Assembly (NCBI RefSeq): GCF_003431825.1
Contig: NZ_CP020083.1
Location: 3,014,501 to 3,078,500, forward strand
Source: Blastomonas fulva
Lineage (GTDB): Bacteria; Pseudomonadota; Alphaproteobacteria; Sphingomonadales; Sphingomonadaceae
Direction of reading: 5' to 3'
DNA length: 64,000 nucleotides
In this document: piece after piece, positions 46,163-54,707 of the stretch
How the letters are laid out: each line of letters begins with the position of its first letter
How positions within the stretch are numbered: position 1 is the stretch's first letter
The notes under the pieces: model-generated
Told to the model about the DNA's origin: nothing
Databases searched by the model: none
What the model saw: the letters and a program-made list of their open reading frames with translations, nothing else
Made by a program: the position numbers and the translations under genes

Positions 46163-46857
46163 CAACTGCCCCCGTTGGATTGCACGATGGAGATTGCCTG
46201 GTTGCCACTCTGCACGATCTGCAGATCGGAAAGGCCGGTGCCGTCCTGAACCCAGCGCAACTGGTTGGCTGCTCCGTTCTGGGTTGCGGTCATGGCGTTG
46301 TTGTCACCCGTCTGGATCAACTCGGCGCGGTTTTCAGACCCTGTCTGCTGTAGCTGCATCTGGTTACCCGAACCGTGCTGGGCAAGAATTGTTCCGTTCA
46401 TGCCACTTGAAGTAGCAGATTGGTCGAGAAGGATGGCATTGTTTTCGCCGTTCTGTTCGATCAGCGCAATATTACTGCCACCGACTTCGGCGTCCTGCAC
46501 GATAACAGCGCTGTTGAGGAGGCCGGTCTGGTCGAGTTCAAGATAGGCAAGGCCAGAGCCGGTCTGATTGACGCGGGCCATGTTGGCCTCGCCGTCCTGC
46601 GCGATATCCGAAAACTGGTTGCTCGAGCTCTGGCTGATGCTGGCCTGGTTTTCATCGCCCACCTGCGTAACGAACGCGCTGGTGCGGACGGGATTGGGAC
46701 GGGCAATTTCGATAGGCTGCAGGTCTGCGCTGGCGCTGCAGGTGCCGGTCACGATGCCGGCGCAAGGGTTGGCGGCGGGATCCTGTGCCCATGCGACTTG
46801 CGAGCACATGACAAAGGCCACTGCGGTCAGTGTCAGCTTTGAAATGGATGTCCGCAT
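46162..46857 (-). CDS. Minor curlin, CsgB-like
   Basis: The 231-aa exported protein (signal LTLTAVAFVMCSQVAWAQ) has two Cys at the mature N-terminus (PCAGIVTGTC) and about ten curlin-type strands of the form N-x-A-x-h-x-Q-x-G, for example QVGDENQASISQSSSNQFS and QTGSENRAELIQTGDNNA. It is much shorter than the three upstream curlins and last of the four, so a nucleator (CsgB) role is a reasonable inference. It ends in QSNGGS. Confidence 0.82.
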   Translation of the reverse strand: MRTSISKLTLTAVAFVMCSQVAWAQDPAANPCAGIVTGTCSASADLQPIEIARPNPVRTSAFVTQVGDENQASISQSSSNQFSDIAQDGEANMARVNQTGSGLAYLELDQTGLLNSAVIVQDAEVGGSNIALIEQNGENNAILLDQSATSSGMNGTILAQHGSGNQMQLQQTGSENRAELIQTGDNNAMTATQNGAANQLRWVQDGTGLSDLQIVQSGNQAISIVQSNGGS

Positions 46858-46885
46858 GAAACCTGTCCTTGAAAAGTGTCGGTGC

Positions 46886-46917
46886 GATCCTGCTCCCGGG
46901 AGACCGGAAGCAGGATC
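46886..46917 (-). promoter_or_regulatory. Intercistronic hairpin, curlin 557 / minor curlin
   Basis: A 9-bp stem GATCCTGCT / AGCAGGATC closes a CCCGGGAGACCGG-containing loop. It lies between the stop of the 557-aa curlin gene and the start of the minor curlin. Confidence 0.65.
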
Positions 46918-46935
46918 ACGACCGCTAGTCAGGTC

Positions 46936-48609
46936 TTAAAGACCCTGGGTAACCACGGCGATGTGGTTGGTACCGCCCTGGTTGATGAACGATTCGTTCG
47001 AGTTGGAGTTCTGCGTGACGCTTGCCGCATGACCCGATCCGGTCTGGATGATCTGCGACAGGTTGTCTTCGCCCAGCTGGGTCACGTTGGCCGTCTGGTC
47101 GCTGCCACCCTGGTTGATGCTGGAGGTGTTGTCCGAACCGTTCTGGAGAACGTTGGCGTTGAGCAGCACTGCGCCGCCATTGCCGGTCTGCGTCACGGTG
47201 CTGGTGTTGAAACCGTTGCCGCCCTGCGAGACATTGGCCGAGAGGCTGGTGCCCTGCTGGTTGGTCAGCGCGCGGTTGGCGTTGGAGATCTGAGTGATCG
47301 ACGCGGCGTTATCGCTGCCGGTGTCGCCACCCTGGATGATCTGGGCGCCGAACGCAAAGCCGCCGCCACCAACGTTGAGCGATCCGACCTGAGAGATCGT
47401 CGCGCTCTGGTTTTCACCGCGCTGCAGGGTCTGAGCGGTGTTGTCGTTGCCGCCCTGCGTGATGCTTGCCACCTGGTTTTCACCGAAGCCGGTATCGAAC
47501 AGTCCACCGAGGAAGCCGCCGCGGTCACGACCCTGATCGACTTCGGCGGAGTTGCCGCTGCCGGGCTGGGTGATCGTTGCAGTCTGGTCTTCACCGCGCT
47601 GTGCGATGACGGCCGAGTTGTCGCTGCCTGCCTGGGTGACGAGAGCGTTGTGGTTGCGACCAACTCCGCCACCCTGATCGACGGTCGCGGTGTTCACGTC
47701 GCCGGTCTGGATGATGTCGGCATTTTCGTTGAAGCCGCGCTGCACGATGGTTCCGGTGTTCTGGAAGCCGTCCTGACGAACATCGGCAGTGTGGTCGGAG
47801 CTGGCATTGGCGCCCTGATCGATCGAGGCGATGTTGTCGTTTCCGCCCTTCTGCTCGATGAACGCTTCATGCAGACCGCCAGCCTGACGCACGGTGGCAT
47901 CGTTTCCAGCGCTCAGCTGAACAACGCCAGCTGCAGTGCTGCTGCCCACGCCGTTGCCGGCACCACCCTGGATGATGTCGGAATCGTTGTCGTCGCCTTC
48001 CTGCAGGACATTGGCGACGTTGGCGCCAAGGCCGGTCTGGACCAGCGTCGAGTCATTGAATTCGCCGCTCTGCGTGACGACGGCCTGGTTGAGGCCGCTG
48101 CTCTGCGTCAGGATCGATTCGTTGTTGTCGCCGCTCTGGTCGACATCGGCGGTGTTCAGGTTGCCCGACTGGGTGACGGTGGACTCATTGTCCAGGCCGC
48201 TCTGGTTCACGTCGGCATCGTCAAGATCGCCGCTCTGGGTGACCAGCGAGTCGTTGCCACCGGTCGACTGCGTAACGGTCGCGGTCGAGAAGTCGTTGGT
48301 CTGGACGACGCGCGAGAAGTTGTCGACGCCCGACTGGGTGACTTCGGCGGTGTTGTTGTCATCGCTGCTGCCGGTGCCGTTGTCCTGAACGATTTCCGAT
48401 TCATTGAAATCGCCTGACTGGGTCAGCGTGGCGTTGTTGGTGTCACCACCCTGGGTGATGGTCGACTTGCCGTTGCTGCCGCTCTGGCCGACGGTTGCGC
48501 CGCCGTCCTGGCCGGTCTGGGTGACGGTCGAGGTGTTGTTCTGGGCCATCGCGGGAACCGCGGTGAGGAGTGCCAGCGACGATGCGCTGAGGAGAAGAAG
48601 CTTTTTCAT
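46936..48609 (-). CDS. Giant curlin-repeat protein, 557 aa
   Basis: This is an exported amyloid subunit of the CsgA family. The signal peptide is KKLLLLSASSLALLTAVPAMAQ; the remainder is nearly all curlin strands of the form x-A-x-V-x-Q-x-G-x-x-N. By eye I count about 44 Q-ended strands, against ten in a five-repeat CsgA. Aromatic residues, Lys and Cys are almost absent; Asn, Gln, Ser, Thr, Gly and Asp dominate. One Gly/Phe-rich interruption (RGGFLGGLFDTGFGEN) breaks the pattern near residue 330. It should be secreted by CsgG and fold as a long beta-solenoid fibre unit. Confidence 0.9.
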   Translation of the reverse strand: MKKLLLLSASSLALLTAVPAMAQNNTSTVTQTGQDGGATVGQSGSNGKSTITQGGDTNNATLTQSGDFNESEIVQDNGTGSSDDNNTAEVTQSGVDNFSRVVQTNDFSTATVTQSTGGNDSLVTQSGDLDDADVNQSGLDNESTVTQSGNLNTADVDQSGDNNESILTQSSGLNQAVVTQSGEFNDSTLVQTGLGANVANVLQEGDDNDSDIIQGGAGNGVGSSTAAGVVQLSAGNDATVRQAGGLHEAFIEQKGGNDNIASIDQGANASSDHTADVRQDGFQNTGTIVQRGFNENADIIQTGDVNTATVDQGGGVGRNHNALVTQAGSDNSAVIAQRGEDQTATITQPGSGNSAEVDQGRDRGGFLGGLFDTGFGENQVASITQGGNDNTAQTLQRGENQSATISQVGSLNVGGGGFAFGAQIIQGGDTGSDNAASITQISNANRALTNQQGTSLSANVSQGGNGFNTSTVTQTGNGGAVLLNANVLQNGSDNTSSINQGGSDQTANVTQLGEDNLSQIIQTGSGHAASVTQNSNSNESFINQGGTNHIAVVTQGL

Positions 48610-48630
48610 TTGATTTATCCCTGTTTGAGA

Positions 48631-48664
48631 GGTCGGCCGGCGTTCCCGTCGGGAGACGCCGACC
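48631..48664 (-). promoter_or_regulatory. Intercistronic hairpin, curlin 810 / curlin 557
   Basis: A bulged inverted repeat with outer arms GGTCGGC and GCCGACC and an inner GTTCCC...GGGAGAC pairing lies in the 65-nt gap between these genes. Confidence 0.6.
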
Positions 48665-48674
48665 AGTTCTCGGA

Positions 48675-51107
48675 TTAGTTCACGCCGCCGACGCCGCTCT
48701 GCGACACGATCGCAGAGTTGCTGTTGCCGGACTGGTTGATCGTCGAGGTGTTGTTGGTGCCGGTCTGCGTCACATCTGCGATGTTGGCATTGCCGGTCTG
48801 AAGGATGGTCGATTCATGGCCAGAGCCAGTCTGCGACACATCCGCGAGGTTATCGATGCCCGACTGGGTGATTTCACTATCGTTGAAATCACCATCCTGG
48901 GTGCTGCTCGCAACATTTGCGGTCAGCGCCGTGGTCGAGAAGCCAGTCTGCGTGATCGATGAGGTGTTACCTTCACCGTCCTGCTCGATTGAGGCATCAG
49001 CACCGATAGCGAACTGAGCCGGGTTGGCCGAGAAGCCAGCCGAGATCTGATCGATGAACGCGCTGTTGGTTGCGCCGCCGGCATTGTTCTGCGTCACGTT
49101 TGCAACTGCACCACCGTTCTGGAAGTTCTGCACGACGTCAGATGCGTTGTTGCTTCCGGTCTGGGTGATCGTGGCGTCATTGTCGGTCGAGGTCGTCGAC
49201 GCGTAAAGCGACGAGTTTTCCGAACCGGTCTGGCTGACGATCACGTCGCCGTTCGAGGCATTGCGGCCCTGAATGACGTCCGAGAAGTTGCCCGTTTCAC
49301 CATTGCCGGTGTAGCTCTGCGTGACGCTGACGCTGCTGCCCAGATTGACGTTGTCCTGAACGACGTTCGAGATGTTGGACGTACCCAGAGCAGGGCCATT
49401 GCCGTTGTCGGTCTGGTTGACCAGGACGGTGTTGGCCGGAGGTGCCAGGTTCGAGTCAGCTTCGGTACGGACGGTCGATGTCGATCCGTTCGTGCCGCTC
49501 TGCAGCACAGTCACATCACCGCCCGAAAGCTGGGTGATGGTCGAGTTGCTGTTGTCGCCGGTCTGCTGGACATCGGCCGTTGCGGCGGCGCCGCGCTGAT
49601 CAACATCCGACTCGTTGCTGTCGCCAGACTGGAAGACGGTGGCAGTGGAGTCGCCCGACTGAAGAACGACCGAGTCATTGAAGTCGCCAAGCTGGGTGAC
49701 GGTTGCGGTCGCACCGTCGGCAGCAGCCGACTGGCTGATGCTCGACACATTGTCCTCACCGGTCTGGGTTGCCGATGCCGAAGCACCGTCAGCTGCCTGG
49801 GTGATATCGGACACGTTGCCATCACCGGTCTGGTCGACAGTGGCAAACGAGCCCGTTCCGCTCTGGTTGACGTCGGAGTCATTGGACGGGAAGCCGTTGG
49901 TGGGGATGTTGGCCAGCTGGGTCACAGATGCCGTCGAGTCACCCGACTGGGTAACGGTCGACAAATTGTCGCCCTGACCGACGCCGGGGCCGCCCGACGA
50001 AGGATTGCCGGTCTGGCTGACGGTTGCCGAAGCGCCTGCAGCCGTCGATGTCTGCGTGACGGTCGAGCGGTTGTAGACACCGGTCTGGCCGACGATGGCA
50101 GCAGCGCCCGAGTTCTGCGTAACGGTCGACAGGTTCAGTTCGCCGGTCTGGGTCACGGTTGCGGTGGCACCGTCTGCTGTCTGGGTGACGAATGAATCGT
50201 TGTTCGGCGGAGCGATGCCATAAGAGTCGCTACCCGACTGAGTGACGCTTGCCGTTGCCGCGCCCGACTGGTTGATGTTCGAACGGTTTTCGTCACCGGT
50301 CTGCGAAACGGTTGCAGATGCACCAGGTGCGTCAGACGACTGAACAACGGTAGAAACGTTGTCGCTGCCGGACTGTCCAACAATTGCGTTGTTGTCTTCT
50401 CCCGACTGCGTAACGTCGGAACGGTTTCTGTCACCGGTCTGAGTTACCGAGGCATCCTGGCTCGGCGAACCGCTGAAGGTGCTGTTCTGGTTGATGTTCG
50501 AAACGTTCAGGTTGCCGGTCTGGAGAACGACGGCTTCGGTGCGGTTGACACCGGCTCCGCCATTCTGCTCCTGCTGCACAAGCGAGGTGTTGCCATCGCC
50601 GAACTGGCCGACATTTGCAGTTGAATAGGCAGCGGGGTCCTGATCAATGATCGAGTTGTTGTCGTCACCGGTCTGACGGACGCCAGCAGCGCTGCTGTTG
50701 AAGGGCGCGCCGACCTGATTGCTGTTACCGTTCTGATCGATCAGCGACGAGTTGCCGTCGCCGTCCTGGCGAACTTCGGCCCGGTTCGATGTTCCAGCCT
50801 GATTGACGGTCGAATCGCTGTCACCGTCCTGGATGACTTCAACATCGTTGCGGTCCGAGCCGGTCTGGGTCACGCGAGAGAACGCGCCATCACCCGACTG
50901 GGTAACTTCGACTTCGTTCTGGCGCGCGGTGCTCGTGCCATTGCCGCTCTGCTCGATTTCGGATTCGGCGTTGCTGCCGCTCTGGGCAACGATGGCACTG
51001 TTGAAGGCGCCCGTCTGGTCGATGTTCGAGGTGTTGTTCTGCGCCATCGCCGGTGCGGCGAGCAGCGCGATCGACGATACGCCGATCATAAGAAGCTTCT
51101 TCATCAT
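48675..51107 (-). CDS. Giant curlin-repeat protein, 810 aa
   Basis: This is the largest of the three CsgA-type proteins: signal peptide MKKLLMIGVSSIALLAAPAMAQ, then a Q-ended curlin strand roughly every 12-14 residues to the end (typical unit TQTGDENRSNINQSG). Several longer loops carry Pro/Gly (PTNGFPSNDSD, PSSGGPGVGQGDN, LAPPANTV), which may be turns or breaks in the solenoid. The protein is strongly acidic and ends VSQSGVGGVN, close to the end of the 749-aa paralogue. The start is ATG 51107 or 51104. It is the middle gene of the curlin array. Confidence 0.9.
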   Translation of the reverse strand: MMKKLLMIGVSSIALLAAPAMAQNNTSNIDQTGAFNSAIVAQSGSNAESEIEQSGNGTSTARQNEVEVTQSGDGAFSRVTQTGSDRNDVEVIQDGDSDSTVNQAGTSNRAEVRQDGDGNSSLIDQNGNSNQVGAPFNSSAAGVRQTGDDNNSIIDQDPAAYSTANVGQFGDGNTSLVQQEQNGGAGVNRTEAVVLQTGNLNVSNINQNSTFSGSPSQDASVTQTGDRNRSDVTQSGEDNNAIVGQSGSDNVSTVVQSSDAPGASATVSQTGDENRSNINQSGAATASVTQSGSDSYGIAPPNNDSFVTQTADGATATVTQTGELNLSTVTQNSGAAAIVGQTGVYNRSTVTQTSTAAGASATVSQTGNPSSGGPGVGQGDNLSTVTQSGDSTASVTQLANIPTNGFPSNDSDVNQSGTGSFATVDQTGDGNVSDITQAADGASASATQTGEDNVSSISQSAAADGATATVTQLGDFNDSVVLQSGDSTATVFQSGDSNESDVDQRGAAATADVQQTGDNSNSTITQLSGGDVTVLQSGTNGSTSTVRTEADSNLAPPANTVLVNQTDNGNGPALGTSNISNVVQDNVNLGSSVSVTQSYTGNGETGNFSDVIQGRNASNGDVIVSQTGSENSSLYASTTSTDNDATITQTGSNNASDVVQNFQNGGAVANVTQNNAGGATNSAFIDQISAGFSANPAQFAIGADASIEQDGEGNTSSITQTGFSTTALTANVASSTQDGDFNDSEITQSGIDNLADVSQTGSGHESTILQTGNANIADVTQTGTNNTSTINQSGNSNSAIVSQSGVGGVN

Positions 51108-51129
51108 GAATTCCTTTTTTTGGAAAGAG

Positions 51130-51157
51130 CCGGCGCCCCCACATATGGGAGCGCCGG
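51130..51157 (-). promoter_or_regulatory. Intercistronic hairpin, curlin 749 / curlin 810
   Basis: Arms CCGGCGC / GCGCCGG (7 bp), with an inner CCC/GGG pairing around ACATAT, lie 14 nt beyond the 749-aa curlin stop and 23 nt before the next start. Confidence 0.65.
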
Positions 51158-51170
51158 TCGTGTCAGACGA

Positions 51171-53420
51171 TCAGTTCACGCCACCGCTCTGCGTGACGAC
51201 CGCAGCGTTGTTGTTGCCAGACTGGAAGACGTTCGAGATGTTGTCGCTCGACGACTGGCTGACGGTTGCGGCGTTGTTGTCGCCGGTCTGGTCGACCAGC
51301 GAGAAGTTGCCAGTGCCTGCCTGGGTGACGAGCGCCGTGTTGGCATCGCCGCTCTGCAGGATCTGCGACTCTTCGCCCGACGATGCAGCCGTCTGGATCA
51401 ACGTGGCAGAGTTGCCTGCGCCATCCTGTTCGACCAGCGAGATGCCAAGATCGCCCAGCTGCTGGACATCCGCAGCTGCCCGAAGGCCTGCTGCCGACGC
51501 ACCCGTCTGCGTGACAGTCGAGTCATTGCCATCGCCGATCTGCTCGACGAACGCGCTGGTCGATGCCGACTGGGTGACAGTCGAGTCGTTGCCCGAACCA
51601 CCCTGGGTGACGTCAGCTTCGGCGCCCGAAGCACCTGCCAGCTGCGAGACGATCGAGTCGTTGTCGGTTCCGGTCTGCGTCACGTTGGCGCGGGCGTCAG
51701 CTGCAGGCGTTCCCTGCGTGATCGAGGACGTCAGGAACGTGCCGTCCTGATTGACGGTCGCCTGGCCATCGATAGCGGCCTGATCGACGGTGGATTCGTT
51801 GTTCGAACCGTTCTGCGTGACCGAAGCCTCACCGCCTTCGCCCGACTGCGTGATGTCGGAAACGTTGGTGAATGCCGGGCCAACCGAAGGCTGGCCGGTC
51901 TGGATCACGGTTGCCGTTGCACCCACGGTCTGCGTCACGGTGGACACGTTGTCCCCGTAGCCGCCGCCCTGGCTGACATCTGCAACTGCGCCGCCAGTAC
52001 CCGTCTGGGTGATCGTCGAGGTGTTGAAGATGTTGTCCTGTTCGACGATCGCAGTGCTGTCCACAGCGTTCTGCGTAACCGTGGACTTGTTCAGAACGCC
52101 ATCCTGGTCAACCGTTGCCGACGAACCGCCGGCAAGGGCCTGCTGCTGCACGTCCGACACGTTGTTGGCACGGCCGGCAAACGGTCCCGGGTTCGACTGG
52201 TTGCCGCCCTGGCTAACCAGAGCAGTTGCATCCGAAGCCTGGACGATCGTCGACAGGTTGTCGTCGCTGGTCTGAGTGCTCGTGGCAAGAGCGCCAGCCG
52301 ACGTCGAAGTCTGGGTGATCGTTGACACGTTGTCATCGCCGGTCTGGACGATCGTCGCATCCACAGGCACGGCAGCCTGGCTGATCGAGGCATCGTTGAA
52401 ATCACCGGTCTGGGTGATGTCGGCCGTGGCGTTGTCCGCCGGGGTAACAGGCGAGGTCAGCGGATTGTTGTCGCCGGTTCCATCGCCGTCCTGACGGATA
52501 ACAGTGCCGATGTTGTTGTTGCCGGTCTGCGTGACGCTGGCGTCGGCAAAATTGCCGTCCTGGGTGATCGACGCGGTGTTGAGATTGCCGGTCTGGATCA
52601 CGTCAGCAACCTGATCGTTTCCGGTCTGGGTTACGGTCGAGGTGTTGTCGTCACCGGTCTGCGACACACCGATATTGGTGTCGAAGTTGGTGAGGTTGTT
52701 GTCCGGATCGCCAGCATCGGCATTGTTGCCGGTCTGCGTGACGAGCGAGGAGTTGCCGTCGCCAATCTGGCGGACCGACGCTTCGCTGTTGCCGCCCGAC
52801 TGGATGATGTCGGATTCGCTGCTGCCGTCCTGCGATACAAACACATTGGCTGCGCCGCCAGCCTGGCTGACATTGGAGTCCGCAGCGCCGCTGAGCTGGA
52901 ACACGCTTGCACGCTGGTTGGTGCCCATCTGGGTGACAGTGCTCACTGCGCCATTTGTGGCTGCGCCCTGGTTCACATAGGCCTGGCCGTCGTTGCCGGT
53001 CTGCGTGACGAACGATCCGGTGCCAACGCCGCCGCCCGTGCCGTTCTGGATGACAGTGGCGGTGTTGCCCTTGTCTGTCGCGGAGTTGCCCTGGATGATC
53101 GACGAGCGCATGCCATTGCCGCCCTGGTCGAGCGTCGCGCTGCTGCGGTTGCCCTGCTGGTTGACGGTCGAGACGCCGTTGGTGCCGGTCTGATCGACAT
53201 CAGCGACGAGCGTGCGCCCGGCGTTGGGGCCCGAAGCGAAGGTCGCTGCGCCATTGCCGTTCTGGTCCACATCCGAGTTGTTGCCCGAACCCGACTGTAC
53301 GACCGTGGCCTTCGCCGCGGTGCCGAGCTGGTCGACGGTGGAGGTGTTGTCCTGCGCTACCGCGGGAGCTGCGATCATCAGCGCAAGCGCCGAGACCGAG
53401 GTGTAAATGGAGGTCTTCAT
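51171..53420 (-). CDS. Giant curlin-repeat protein, 749 aa
   Basis: This first curlin after csgG has a signal peptide (YTSVSALALMIAAPAVAQ) and begins its repeats at once (NTSTVDQLGTAAKATVVQSG). Q-ended strands recur about every 12-14 residues throughout, separated in places by longer Gly/Pro loops (SNPGPFAGRANN, DGTGDNNPLTSPVTP). It ends VVTQSGGVN. Composition matches its two paralogues. AGAGGA lies about 10 nt before the ATG. Its leader carries two strong hairpins, so expression may be controlled at RNA level. Confidence 0.9.
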   Translation of the reverse strand: MKTSIYTSVSALALMIAAPAVAQDNTSTVDQLGTAAKATVVQSGSGNNSDVDQNGNGAATFASGPNAGRTLVADVDQTGTNGVSTVNQQGNRSSATLDQGGNGMRSSIIQGNSATDKGNTATVIQNGTGGGVGTGSFVTQTGNDGQAYVNQGAATNGAVSTVTQMGTNQRASVFQLSGAADSNVSQAGGAANVFVSQDGSSESDIIQSGGNSEASVRQIGDGNSSLVTQTGNNADAGDPDNNLTNFDTNIGVSQTGDDNTSTVTQTGNDQVADVIQTGNLNTASITQDGNFADASVTQTGNNNIGTVIRQDGDGTGDNNPLTSPVTPADNATADITQTGDFNDASISQAAVPVDATIVQTGDDNVSTITQTSTSAGALATSTQTSDDNLSTIVQASDATALVSQGGNQSNPGPFAGRANNVSDVQQQALAGGSSATVDQDGVLNKSTVTQNAVDSTAIVEQDNIFNTSTITQTGTGGAVADVSQGGGYGDNVSTVTQTVGATATVIQTGQPSVGPAFTNVSDITQSGEGGEASVTQNGSNNESTVDQAAIDGQATVNQDGTFLTSSITQGTPAADARANVTQTGTDNDSIVSQLAGASGAEADVTQGGSGNDSTVTQSASTSAFVEQIGDGNDSTVTQTGASAAGLRAAADVQQLGDLGISLVEQDGAGNSATLIQTAASSGEESQILQSGDANTALVTQAGTGNFSLVDQTGDNNAATVSQSSSDNISNVFQSGNNNAAVVTQSGGVN

Positions 53421-53451
53421 GGTTGATAATCCTCTTTCGAAGGGTCATAAC

Positions 53452-53491
53452 CATGCTGCTCCGGAAGCAGACTGCTTCCAGGGTCAGCATG
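53452..53491 (-). promoter_or_regulatory. Compound hairpin just upstream of the first curlin gene
   Basis: The outer stem CATGCTG/CAGCATG and inner stem GGAAGCA/TGCTTCC with a 3-nt loop lie about 32-71 nt before the ATG, in the probable 5' leader. Confidence 0.65.
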
Positions 53492-53521
53492 ATTGTTTCA
53501 CACGCACTCATTGTTGTCACG

Positions 53522-53555
53522 CTCACGCACCGGAGTTGCACCTCCGGTGCGTGAG
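53522..53555. promoter_or_regulatory. 14-bp perfect hairpin in the csgG-curlin gap
   Basis: CTCACGCACCGGAG pairs perfectly with CTCCGGTGCGTGAG around a 6-nt loop. Read on the plus strand it is followed by TTTT; on the csg strand it is not, so for csg transcripts it looks more like a stability or processing element than a terminator. It sits in the 295-nt gap between csgG and the first curlin, which holds no gene. Confidence 0.7.
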
Positions 53556-53715
53556 TTTTGTCAGGCTTTTGTTGCATCGCCGAATACCGCCTGACCGGCT
53601 TCGGCTCTCTTCCGCGATCCTCGGGTTTTGAACCGGTCTGAACGATCAGATCGGCCTTGCACCCTTGCAATTTCGACCGTCGGTCCCTTTGGCCCGTCCG
53701 ATCAGGAAAAAACCG

Positions 53716-54705
53716 TTAATTCGTCTCCGAATTCCCCTTGTTCGTTTCCCCGTTTTTCCTGGTTTCCTTTACCTTCATGGGGGTCAGCTTGCGCGCCTTC
53801 TCTTCGGCACGCTGAACCTGACCCGGCGTAAACTTTCCGTCGCGCTCCTGCTGATATTGCAGCAGCTTGGCCATGCCCGCATTGCGGTCGGCAAAGTCCC
53901 ACAGCCTCAGCTCGACGCCTTCCATCACCAGCGCATAGACCGCCTTTTCGATGGCCTGCTGCAACGCAAGCTGATCTGGCTCGTTAGTGGTGAAACCGGC
54001 TTCGGCTTCCAGCAACTCGCGGAACGCGACAAACTTGAAGGCACTTGCACCCATCGATTGCGAGGCGATGGTTTTCGAAGCAGTAACCGTCGTCAGGACC
54101 TCGCCTGTGCGCACGGACACAGCACGCAGATAAACCGTTACGGTGTCCTGCCGATATTCGGTGCGCGCGCCGATCCCCAGGAACGCCGCGCCTGCGCCGC
54201 CGGTCAGCGTGTTGGTGTCGTAGCCGATCACCCCGCCTTCGAGCAGCACGCCTGCAAACAGCAGCGCGGGCAGGGCATCGGGGTTGACCGCGCGCTCGCC
54301 AAGATAGCGCTCACGCATTTCGCGGATGATCTGCCGTTCGTTGAGCAGGTTCTTGAGGTTCTCACGCTCGACGATGGTGAACCACGAGCGATCGCCCACG
54401 TCCTGCAGCGCCTTGACCAGCACCGATGCGCCGCCCTGGCTCACCGCACGCGAAAGCGTCTGTCCGGTGGCGCTGGGCTTGAACTGGCCGGTCTGGTCGG
54501 TGAAGTTGTAGACCGCCACGGCAACCTGGCGCGAAGGCGCGGGAATGCCGCGCAGCAGCTGCTGGGTCTGGGTGGCGTTGGGAAGATAAGCATAGCTGGT
54601 CGTTTCAGGGATGGCGGCCTTGCCGCTGCCACCCACGGTGGTGCATCCCGCAACCAGGGCGGTCATCGCCAGTGCCGCCAGACATGTGCTCTTGTGCCCC
54701 ATCAT
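53716..54705 (-). CDS. csgG: CsgG curli secretion pore lipoprotein
   Basis: This outer-membrane lipoprotein forms the nonameric curli export channel. The lipobox LVAGC places the acylated Cys at residue 21. Family blocks are visible (VAVAVYNFTDQTGQFK, WFTIVERENLKNLLNERQI, the membrane hairpins in GVIGYDTNTLTGGAGAAFLGIG and the TVTVYLRAVSVRTGEVL strand). At 329 aa it is longer than enterobacterial CsgG because of a basic, hydrophilic C-terminal tail of about 45 residues after the last conserved helix. ATG 54705 or 54702 may be used, 2 nt after the csgF stop. Confidence 0.93.
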   Translation of the reverse strand: MMGHKSTCLAALAMTALVAGCTTVGGSGKAAIPETTSYAYLPNATQTQQLLRGIPAPSRQVAVAVYNFTDQTGQFKPSATGQTLSRAVSQGGASVLVKALQDVGDRSWFTIVERENLKNLLNERQIIREMRERYLGERAVNPDALPALLFAGVLLEGGVIGYDTNTLTGGAGAAFLGIGARTEYRQDTVTVYLRAVSVRTGEVLTTVTASKTIASQSMGASAFKFVAFRELLEAEAGFTTNEPDQLALQQAIEKAVYALVMEGVELRLWDFADRNAGMAKLLQYQQERDGKFTPGQVQRAEEKARKLTPMKVKETRKNGETNKGNSETN

Positions 54706-54707
54706 GA

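Noticed and set aside
46876..48417. Long plus-strand open frame (513 aa) opposite the 557-aa curlin
   Set aside because: It is antisense to a clear curlin gene; its repetitive protein is the mirror of the curlin repeats, with no start signal or signal peptide. The same applies to 51120-52325.
46936..53420. Periodic DNA repeats suggestive of a CRISPR array
   Set aside because: The periodicity is coding: the repeats are in frame, vary at third positions and encode curlin strands; there are no fixed repeats with unique spacers.
46936..53420. RTX or large adhesin family for the giant repeat proteins
   Set aside because: There are no GGxGxDxxx nonapeptides, no type I secretion signal and no ABC exporter nearby; Sec signal peptides plus CsgG/CsgF fit curlins.
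53200..53670. Minus-strand 156-aa open frame across the csgG-curlin gap
   Set aside because: It overlaps the curlin start in another frame, spans two strong hairpins and has no recognisable product.
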